From Pseudoalteromonas rubra (GTDB taxonomy: Bacteria; Pseudomonadota; Gammaproteobacteria; Enterobacterales; Alteromonadaceae), in contig NZ_PNCI01000074.1 in assembly GCF_005887095.1 (NCBI RefSeq), positions 1 through 42,145 on the forward strand: a DNA stretch of 42,145 bases, read 5' to 3'. Shown here in pieces: positions 35,593 to 42,145 of the stretch. The position numbers and the translations under genes were made by a program. The notes beneath the pieces are model-generated. The model worked only from the letters and a program-made list of their open reading frames with translations. It ran no database searches and was not told the DNA's origin. Numbering within the stretch: position 1 is the stretch's first letter; each line of letters begins with the position of its first letter.

Positions 35593-35615
35593 GCGGAGGC
35601 CAACAGGGCCTCCGC
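35593..35615. terminator. Bidirectional hairpin between convergent genes
   Basis: GCGGAGGCC (35593-35601) pairs with GGCCTCCGC (35607-35615), a perfect 9-bp GC-rich stem with a 5-nt loop. It lies between the phytase gene and the convergent lipoprotein operon. It lacks a long T-run on either side. Confidence 0.65.
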
Positions 35616-35664
35616 AACTCGCTTACCAACATGCTTTTAGATGAGCTTAATTAAATTTAGTTAA

Positions 35665-37947
35665 TTACCCCTTACTAGCATTTTGTTGCATCACCTGGAT
35701 CAGTTGCTGATGGTTAGTCAATAATGACTGGATCACTGCCATCGTTGCTTTTGGCCCCGCTTGACGTTGCTGCTTGACCCGCTCAAGCTGCGTGGTCAAC
35801 GTTTTATGATCCTGCTGGTTTTTTTCAAATACCAACTGGGCGTCGTTGAACACCCGAGTTTGTGCCTCAACCTTTTGCTTTGCTTCGTCATACTCTAACT
35901 TGGCAACCTCAGCTTCTGCTTTTGCCTGCTGATGTGCTTTGATAGTGGCGTCCTGATCGTAAGATTGCTGCAATTGTGCCTTCAGGCGCTTTTCAAGCGC
36001 GCGCTCTTCATGGGCTTTCTTCGTTTCATAATTGTTTTCGGCGACGATGAAGTCTTTGCTAACCTGAGCAAAGCGTTTCTGTTGCTGCGAATAGTTATCT
36101 TCCGCGTCGTTCAAGGCACTTGTTACCGCTTCAAGCTCCTTGCTTAAAGCTTGTTCCGCCTGGTTTAGCTGGACCTCATTCTGTGCTTGCAGGTTGGCTG
36201 CCTCGGCCAGACGTTTACGCAGTTCATGTTCCAGCGTCTCTATGGTTGTTTGTGCAGCGCTTCCGCCCCCAGCACCGTTGAGCATTATCTGATTGGCCGA
36301 CTGATTGAGCTTTGTAATGCCGCTGAGGTTTGCAGTGAGATCAGCCAACTTGCTACTGCCCTTTGCCAGTGACACCGCCTCATTAAGCAACGTGGTCCCC
36401 ACCTGTTTATAACTTTGTAGCAATTCACTGGGATCGTTGTCGTATGACTTCAGGTTCCAGTTACCTATGTCGTCTTTAACAAACACCATACCCACATCAC
36501 CATTGCCGCGTGCAAAAGCGGTATTGACCTGATTCCAGTTCGCATCCGTGATCAGACGTTCCACCATTCGTGTTCTGTCATCAGCCTGCCAGCTATCCCC
36601 CTCTCTGTCAGGGTAAGCCTCCATCCAGTCGATCATATTCAGATAATCTGTACCACTGGCCCCTCTGAGATACATACTAGTTGGCAGTAGGCTGGCGGTA
36701 CGCTCAGAACCTTTGTCTTCCTGATGCCGAATGGCATCCGCGCGCGCGACCAACTCATTGCCCAGCTCCGCCGCTGCAACCGATGCGCGTCCCACCACGA
36801 TCCTCACTCGTTTGGATTTTGGCAAAATAGCCATCTGCGTGGCAGCCCATTGCTCGGCCCCTTTTCTCAGCATGTGTCCTGTTTTAGCTATTCTGTTTAG
36901 GCACTCCTGGTAACGACTGTCCACATCCTCATCTTTGTTGTACAGCGCTGAAGCACAAAATCGAATGCTCTTGCTGAGTGGATCATGTGGGTCTAATGGT
37001 AGATTGATATAGTTAAGCACCGCCAGCATATTCGTTTTTACGTCGGACAGTACCGGGCAGACTCGATGCAACTCGTCCTCTTGGCTTGTTTGCAAGCGAT
37101 TTTTATCCTTGCTGCCAAGTAAAGCCTGGGGCTTTTTGGCAAATAACTTCGGATACTGACTCACAATATGAGCAGGTAAGATCTCGCTCAACGGCACAGC
37201 GTTAGGCATTGCTGTTGGTTTTTGTGTACTATAGGGGAAAGACATCGCGCTACCTGACTGGCCGAGTAATGACTCAACTGCAGATAAGCTCGTCATAGAT
37301 ACCAGGTACTCACCTTTGAGGTTACTTATCTCTGTTACCGCGGTTTTAACCTCACCCTGAACCAGTGGTTGCTTTTTCAAATTAGTTTGTGATTGGGTTA
37401 ATTTGTCTGTCAGAGCTTTGAACACAGTGGCATCAAACCCTGTGAAAGCCAGTTGCTGTGTCTGTGGAATAATAGCCAGCACTTGTGCGATACCATGCAG
37501 TCGCTCTATTTCGCTATTAAGAGACTTAACCAACTTCTCTTGAAGTTCTGTTTCAGCATTACAATTTTGCGGGTTACATTGCTGATTGCTGATTTGAGCA
37601 GTTAAACTCGAGATTTGCTGTGCCAGCGAGAAAACCTCGCTCAAATCAACTAATCCATCCCCTCCCTGCAGCATCAGGCATTGCTGCTTCGCCAACTTGT
37701 CAGACCCTTGCCCAAAACAACCTAGCTGGCACTGGCTCAAATGAAATTCACGTACCAGAATTTTCAGTGTTTCATCTGCCACACTTAAAGTACCGCTCAG
37801 TTCTGCCTTTTGCACCTCCAGCGTTTTAGACAAAGGGCCGTTATATTGCTCAACCACAATCCGCATAGAGCCTTCTGAGGAAAGCGATTTGCAACCACTT
37901 AGGGCCCACAGCACAAGCATAAAAAAACAGACCAAGAACTTATTCAT
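35665..37947 (-). CDS. Large lipoprotein with C-terminal coiled coil, function unknown
   Basis: This 760-residue lipoprotein has a signal peptide and lipobox ALSGC with the lipidated Cys at residue 19. The N-terminal quarter (RIVVEQYNGPLSKTLEVQKAEL) is followed by Cys-rich pieces (CQLGCFGQGSDKLAKQQC). The middle contains an enzyme-like or ligand-like region (RVRIVVGRASVAAAELGNELVARADAI). The last 200 residues are a long Gln/Lys/Glu-rich coiled coil (QNEVQLNQAEQALSKELEAV onward). AGGAGGTGACAG gives an excellent ribosome site for the ATG. It overlaps the preceding lipoprotein gene by 8 nt and is the last gene of the three-gene operon. I do not recognise the family. Confidence 0.85.
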   Translation of the reverse strand: MNKFLVCFFMLVLWALSGCKSLSSEGSMRIVVEQYNGPLSKTLEVQKAELSGTLSVADETLKILVREFHLSQCQLGCFGQGSDKLAKQQCLMLQGGDGLVDLSEVFSLAQQISSLTAQISNQQCNPQNCNAETELQEKLVKSLNSEIERLHGIAQVLAIIPQTQQLAFTGFDATVFKALTDKLTQSQTNLKKQPLVQGEVKTAVTEISNLKGEYLVSMTSLSAVESLLGQSGSAMSFPYSTQKPTAMPNAVPLSEILPAHIVSQYPKLFAKKPQALLGSKDKNRLQTSQEDELHRVCPVLSDVKTNMLAVLNYINLPLDPHDPLSKSIRFCASALYNKDEDVDSRYQECLNRIAKTGHMLRKGAEQWAATQMAILPKSKRVRIVVGRASVAAAELGNELVARADAIRHQEDKGSERTASLLPTSMYLRGASGTDYLNMIDWMEAYPDREGDSWQADDRTRMVERLITDANWNQVNTAFARGNGDVGMVFVKDDIGNWNLKSYDNDPSELLQSYKQVGTTLLNEAVSLAKGSSKLADLTANLSGITKLNQSANQIMLNGAGGGSAAQTTIETLEHELRKRLAEAANLQAQNEVQLNQAEQALSKELEAVTSALNDAEDNYSQQQKRFAQVSKDFIVAENNYETKKAHEERALEKRLKAQLQQSYDQDATIKAHQQAKAEAEVAKLEYDEAKQKVEAQTRVFNDAQLVFEKNQQDHKTLTTQLERVKQQRQAGPKATMAVIQSLLTNHQQLIQVMQQNASKG

Positions 37948-39820
37948 CTGTCACCTCCTTGCAGGCGGATAAATCAGGTGAGCTGAGAGCGCTCGTCGGC
38001 TCCGAGTTCAACGTTTCGGTTGTCAGTTTGGCGACCAGTTCACAGAGTTGTTGAGTAGACTTAAGGCTATCGGATTGCAGCTCTATCATTGGATTGGTTT
38101 GATCTGCTGCACGCAGTGATTCTGTGGTGCGCAACTGCGCCTGAGTCAGAGGAAGCAGCCCCGCTGACTGGTCATTTTTAGCCTGGATCACTCGGGCTGA
38201 TAGCTCCTTTAATACCGATGTCAGTGGTTCACTGGAGCTGTGCATCGCCATGACCAGCCGTTCATCCTGGTCCAGTGTTCGCCAGCCTTCCGGGCCCAGA
38301 ATCTGAAACCCTTTCCTCTCTGTTGGCCCACTATTTTTGCATAACACTTGATTGGATGCGCTTTTTTGCTCAGACTCTGCTGGTTGGCCATATTCGTGCT
38401 CAATTAAAGGCGACACAGAGGTGGCTATTTTAAGTTGCTCATCCATTGCCGCAGATAAACGTGTAAACACCGACTCGGGCACACCAGAAAATGACACCTG
38501 GCTGACAGCCAGATTTACGCGCTGGTTTAACATGGCTTTAAGTTTGCTGCGCAACTGAGTTGCGGTTAACGCAGACAAATGCTGGTCGTCGAAATTAACA
38601 ACCGCTGGTTCCTCGCCGATAGATTTGAGCACAGCCGCGAGATCCGGAAAAGCAGCCTCAGCTTCTTGCTCTATTTTGGCCATTAATTCTTCAATCAGTA
38701 ACTGCGCTCGCTGCGTTTTGGTTTCCTGATCAAGTTTATTCAGCTCTGCCACTTCAGAAGGTGTTATATTTTTCGCGATCCAGCGCAACAACTCATCTTC
38801 ATTTGGTACCGGTATAGTAAACTGAGCCAGTAAACTGCCTCTGGCCTGCTTGTAGTTGTTATATAGCGTGCTGGATACAGGCTTATCGTCAATTTTTGCG
38901 TCTGGTTCAAAAAGATGTTTGTTGGCTTTAATCACTTCAACAAAAGCAGGATTAAAGTCGCTTTGAGGTACAGTGCGGTTATCTTTCAGAAGTTTCGACC
39001 AATTCGTGCCGGCGTTCAATAGCACCGCTTCCGTGATTTGTGTTTTGAGTAGAGCGGAATATGCCTTTAATATATCTATTCTGAATCGTTTGTCCGCGAA
39101 TTGGGTGAGCGCGTCGCTGGCTTGCCTCAAATGTGCATTCTTTACTTCAGCCGCGCCTTCGTTGATGGCATCCTTTAGCGCAGTATGCAGCGTGCCACTT
39201 GATGCCGATACCAATTGCTCACTGGCATCAACAACTTTGTCTATTTCGTCAGTCAGTTTACTTACTTCATTGAGCTTATCTGCGGGGACATCATCAACCT
39301 GCTTACCCATTAGCTGATTCAAACTTGTGATTAAGTCAGCGGGGTCATGACTGTCACCGCCTTTTTCCTGATTTCTCAGCCGCTGGTATTCTTCCAATAG
39401 CCGCTGATATTCCGCCCAGGCATTGGCCTTGATCTGGTTGTTGCGTTGTGTTTTGTCGCTGACGTATTTAAACTGTCCTGTGGCCTTATCAAAGCCGATG
39501 TTGGCGCCAAAGGGGTCGATCTCCCAGCTTTTCAGTGTGCCAGATTCAAATTGAATTTTATTAGCCACTGTGCTGGCTTTACCAGTCATCACAAACCGGT
39601 AAAGAGACTGAAACTCAGGCACTTTATTCTCTTGCTGAGTATCACAGGGATCAAAAACCCGGAAATAATAGGTATTTCTGAATGCCACTTGATCGTCCTG
39701 AAACTTTGGGTCGGCCCCCTTTCGAACATGATGCGCATCCGAATAACTGCAGGCGCTCAAACTCACGCTCACCAGTATGCAGCCAAATTGGTACCACCTA
39801 CGATTAACTTGCCAGGCCAT
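37940..39820 (-). CDS. Large lipoprotein, function unknown
   Basis: This 626-residue lipoprotein has signal peptide GCILVSVSLSAC, lipobox LSAC and lipidated Cys near residue 24. After the anchor comes a conserved-looking N-terminal segment (FRNTYYFRVFDPCDTQQ...LYRFVMTGKASTVANKIQFESGTLKSWEIDPFGANIGFDKATGQFKY). Helical charged stretches cover most of residues 130-470. The C-terminal part holds SGPTERKGFQILGPEGWRTLDQDERLVMAMHSS. AAGGAG precedes the ATG. It sits between the alpha/beta hydrolase (34 nt) and the coiled-coil lipoprotein (8-nt overlap), so the three products probably form one envelope-associated unit. I cannot assign a function. Confidence 0.85.
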   Translation of the reverse strand: MAWQVNRRWYQFGCILVSVSLSACSYSDAHHVRKGADPKFQDDQVAFRNTYYFRVFDPCDTQQENKVPEFQSLYRFVMTGKASTVANKIQFESGTLKSWEIDPFGANIGFDKATGQFKYVSDKTQRNNQIKANAWAEYQRLLEEYQRLRNQEKGGDSHDPADLITSLNQLMGKQVDDVPADKLNEVSKLTDEIDKVVDASEQLVSASSGTLHTALKDAINEGAAEVKNAHLRQASDALTQFADKRFRIDILKAYSALLKTQITEAVLLNAGTNWSKLLKDNRTVPQSDFNPAFVEVIKANKHLFEPDAKIDDKPVSSTLYNNYKQARGSLLAQFTIPVPNEDELLRWIAKNITPSEVAELNKLDQETKTQRAQLLIEELMAKIEQEAEAAFPDLAAVLKSIGEEPAVVNFDDQHLSALTATQLRSKLKAMLNQRVNLAVSQVSFSGVPESVFTRLSAAMDEQLKIATSVSPLIEHEYGQPAESEQKSASNQVLCKNSGPTERKGFQILGPEGWRTLDQDERLVMAMHSSSEPLTSVLKELSARVIQAKNDQSAGLLPLTQAQLRTTESLRAADQTNPMIELQSDSLKSTQQLCELVAKLTTETLNSEPTSALSSPDLSACKEVTDE

Positions 39821-39854
39821 GCAGCGCTCCTTGTATTCAATTGCTAAGATCAGT

Positions 39855-41210
39855 TTATAGATCCATCAGGTTTCTCAAAGTATCGATATGGTCCCTTTCT
39901 ACATCGCCATGCGATGTCGTTAACGCAGACCAGTAATGAGTGTGTTTAAATGGTGGCCAGCCACCTCTTAGTACAAAACGCTCCGCAATTGGAGTGGTGT
40001 TCAGCTCATCACCCACAGACACTTTGTCGCAGACGAATTGCTTATCGACTCTGCCAGAAATAATATCGCCCCATATCAAACAGAACGATGGCGAAGAAAT
40101 ATTGCTCCACCTGACCGGTGCAAATACCGCGCTGTGGTGCAGATAAAAATTGCCGTCCTGCTGATAGCAAAAGTTGCGATAGGGGGGCTTTGCGTTAAGG
40201 CCATCAACAGCAGAAGGAGGCGATGTCGGATAGTAACGATCGGCTTTGCGCCGTTTAAAATCGTCATCACTTTCGGCCATCAGAATATCTGCATAGGTCA
40301 GCGGGCTGCCCACTGTAATAAAATCAGAAATCAGCCAGTGATGGTTACCATCCCTTAACTGTTTTAGCTGTCTGAAAAGCTCTTGCTGAAGGGCTCGATA
40401 CTCACCCTGATCAAACGCTTTACCCTCAGTCAGATCATTGGTCAGTGCTTGTAATTGCCCAACGGTTGCCAGACAACGTTGATCCAGGGGGCTCGGCGCT
40501 CCAGCTATACTAAAGCGGTGACAGTGTGACCACAAAGCCGACAGCACATCATAGGCAACCATAGCCCCCAAACTATGCCCGACTAAAATAATACGCTTAT
40601 ATTTGCCGCTGTTTTGCAAAGACAGCAAGAGATCGAATGCCTCCTGTCGAATCGCTTTACGTACCTTGATGTTATCCGGGCTTGCCCGAGTATATCGCGC
40701 TGCATCGCCCAGGTATCGGGTAGTATGACTCAACAAGAACGCAACAACAAAGTACCCTGCTGCGGTAACAACATTCGGAAGCGCCGTGTCAATATCCAGT
40801 GTGTAATTAAGGTAGGCATACACCAAACCAGTCATCACCAGCAGCCCCCAAAATACGGACCACAGAGGCTGTAGCGTGGTGGGATGATTGCTATATCTGC
40901 TGCGGGCACTGAGCATCAGGCCCATAAACCAGCTTTTTAGCTGCCCGGTTGAGGTGCCAGCGGTTTGATGCGCCCAGTAGTATTCATGAAAGTCCACGTC
41001 AGCAGACAACTCACCATGCTCATTCTTGCTATAGCCAACGAGCGTGCGATGATCAAAGGTCTGAAAATACTCGGTTGGCTTATTCCAGAAGTGTGTTTGA
41101 TTCTTACCGGGGTGATTTTTCCAAATCTCTTTCACAAACCCCCGAATGGTTGCCATCGGCTTTTGTTCGCCTATACCGTGGATCACCACAACGGCTGTTC
41201 TTCTTGTCAC
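39855..41210 (-). CDS. Membrane-associated alpha/beta hydrolase (lipase-like)
   Basis: This 451-residue protein begins with an alpha/beta-hydrolase strand and oxyanion segment (AVVVIHGIGEQKP, 6-18). It carries the nucleophile elbow GHSLG at 211-215 (Ser213) in KRIILVGHSLGAMVAYDVLSALW. Two hydrophobic segments (about 117-135 and 147-162) interrupt the core, suggesting membrane insertion or a lid. The catalytic Asp and His are not certain (candidates in SDFITVGSPL and the C-terminal SHGDVERDH region). The start is GTG 41210 with AAGGA upstream. It is the first gene of the operon with two lipoproteins. A lipase, esterase or phospholipase acting at the envelope is plausible but unproven. Confidence 0.85.
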   Translation of the reverse strand: MTRRTAVVVIHGIGEQKPMATIRGFVKEIWKNHPGKNQTHFWNKPTEYFQTFDHRTLVGYSKNEHGELSADVDFHEYYWAHQTAGTSTGQLKSWFMGLMLSARSRYSNHPTTLQPLWSVFWGLLVMTGLVYAYLNYTLDIDTALPNVVTAAGYFVVAFLLSHTTRYLGDAARYTRASPDNIKVRKAIRQEAFDLLLSLQNSGKYKRIILVGHSLGAMVAYDVLSALWSHCHRFSIAGAPSPLDQRCLATVGQLQALTNDLTEGKAFDQGEYRALQQELFRQLKQLRDGNHHWLISDFITVGSPLTYADILMAESDDDFKRRKADRYYPTSPPSAVDGLNAKPPYRNFCYQQDGNFYLHHSAVFAPVRWSNISSPSFCLIWGDIISGRVDKQFVCDKVSVGDELNTTPIAERFVLRGGWPPFKHTHYWSALTTSHGDVERDHIDTLRNLMDL

Positions 41211-41459
41211 AGTCAGCTTCCTTCGCTATCAGAACAGGACTATAAATCAGCCTTATACGGGTGTCGTACTCGATATTAAATTTGATCCACTGCCAATCTG
41301 TTCATAAATCATTCAAACTTTAAAGCTAGGCAAAGATCTTGGTTTATTCAATTTTTTAAAAATATCTGTTATCAAATATGCATGGTAATCACCTAAAATT
41401 TGCACCACACCTCGCTGATAGGTGGAGAGCACTTCATATCTAGATACAAGGAATATTCA

Positions 41460-41657
41460 ATGAAGTTAGCTCATCAAAGCGGTAATGCGCCGCAGGTAGC
41501 GGCTAACAATACGAGTGCACAGCCAACCACCGGTGCACCAAAAGAAATGCGCGATGCACTCACCATAGTTGCAAAACAGCAGTTGCAGAGTGTACCTGAG
41601 GCTGATCAGCAGGTATTAAACAGTGCAAATTTATCAAGAGCCAGGCTATGCGCTTAA
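41460..41657 (+). CDS. Hypothetical 65-residue protein
   Basis: ATG 41460 follows AAGGA with 7-nt spacing, and the ORF runs 65 codons (MKLAHQSGNAPQVAANNTSA...NSANLSRARLCA). It is polar, Ala/Gln/Asn/Thr-rich at the N-terminus, and ends in a possible amphipathic helix and a single Cys. It has no signal peptide or membrane segment. I do not recognise it. It could be a small regulatory or precursor peptide, or a fortuitous ORF; the ribosome site is the main support. Confidence 0.45.
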   Translation: MKLAHQSGNAPQVAANNTSAQPTTGAPKEMRDALTIVAKQQLQSVPEADQQVLNSANLSRARLCA

Positions 41658-41660
41658 AGA

Positions 41661-41692
41661 ACTTACTTGTTTTTCATTAGAAAAAGTAAGTA
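41661..41692 (+). terminator. Hairpin after the 65-codon ORF
   Basis: ACTTACTT, bulge, TTTTC pairs with GAAAAAGTAAGT (41681-41692) over a 4-nt loop, starting 4 nt after the stop codon. It is an AU-rich stem without a strong T-run, so a terminator is only possible. Confidence 0.45.
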
Positions 41693-41738
41693 CTTAAATT
41701 GCATATGCCATTTCAATGTTAAATAAGGAAAATTAAAT

Positions 41739-42145
41739 ATGAACTTAAAACTCAATAAAAAAGCGCAAAAAACCTCTCAAAAGATAAAACAGCAGTACCC
41801 GCTGAACTAACGCCTGAGGATTTAAACGAATTTAGCCAGATGCTGGAGAAGATAACCGTCGAAGCGACGTTGAACGCAGAGAAGGATGAACACTTGAGCT
41901 ATGAGAAACCTGCAATCTATTTCAACACATAGTCGTAAAAATTCGCCAAGATAAACGGGTCATCAACAAATCCATCTTCCTGGCACCAGGTATCAATCTT
42001 GAAGGTCATAAAGAGCTTATGGGTATGTGGATTGCCGAGAACGAAGGAGTCAAGTTCTGGTTAAACGTCTTAACGGAACTTCACCAGCGTGGTGTTGAAG
42101 ATATACTTATTGCGTGTGTGAATGGGCGTTGTTTCCTAAATCATT
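41739..42145 (+). pseudogene. IS256-family transposase remnant, frameshifted and deleted
   Basis: ATG 41739 follows AAGGA, but its frame closes after 23 codons at 41808. One extra A in the six-A run 41757-41762 would give an ORF to the TAG at 41930 that includes DEHLSYEK, the N-terminal IS256 motif (DEHLGYEK). It then reads KPAIYFN, the segment before the catalytic DAIVVKIR. A further frameshift near 41925 gives IVVKIRQDKRVINKSIFLA, KELMGMWIAENEGVKFWLN and RGVEDILIACVNG, a strong match to the core IS256 transposase. Roughly 130 residues between YEK and the core are missing, and the match breaks again near 42115. The remnant cannot encode an active enzyme and continues past the window. Confidence 0.8.

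Overview
The window comes from a marine gammaproteobacterium, most likely an Alteromonadales member such as Pseudoalteromonas. This is inferred from the mix of families: a giant RTX repeat protein, a bet (choline to glycine betaine) operon coupled to a TorF-type porin, a lipoprotein beta-propeller phytase, a TonB receptor, short ATACCAATTT-ended palindromic elements and an IS256-type remnant. No rRNA, tRNA or CRISPR array was seen, so the taxonomy is an inference.

Layout. 1-7516 is the 3' part of a huge RTX/FrpC-like calcium-binding adhesin or toxin gene, cut by the window start inside a 15-bp tandem repeat. 7580-8205 is a non-coding array of a 227-bp unit with 110-bp palindrome-bounded cores. 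8311-10007 holds a split-barrel (PNPOx-like) protein and a pirin. 10161-10322 is a MITE-like element wedged between the end of a monooxygenase gene and its terminator.

10322-17178 (minus strand) is one tight operon: GST, di-haem c-type oxidoreductase, a cupin fused to a haem-oxygenase-like di-iron domain, Rieske oxygenase alpha and beta, and a flavin monooxygenase. A divergent LysR gene at 17302 probably controls it. I do not recognise the pathway. It combines several oxygen-activating cofactors on an unknown substrate and is my best candidate for an undescribed system.

18309-24161 holds a LysR/SDR divergent pair, a TonB-dependent receptor and an S41-type peptidase. 24573-30383 is betI-betB-betA, a divergent BCCT-like transporter preceded by a 16-codon leader ORF, and a TorF-type porin, with a readable promoter and BetI-type operator. 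30492-33231 has a periplasmic solute-binding protein, an AraC regulator and a membrane protein with a degenerate GGDEF domain. 33645-35576 encodes a two-domain phytase lipoprotein.

35665-41210 (minus strand) is a three-gene operon of unknown function: a membrane-anchored alpha/beta hydrolase followed by two large lipoproteins, one ending in a long coiled coil. The right edge (41460-42145) holds a 65-codon orphan ORF and a frameshifted, internally deleted IS256-type transposase whose first codons resemble RiPP leader peptides.
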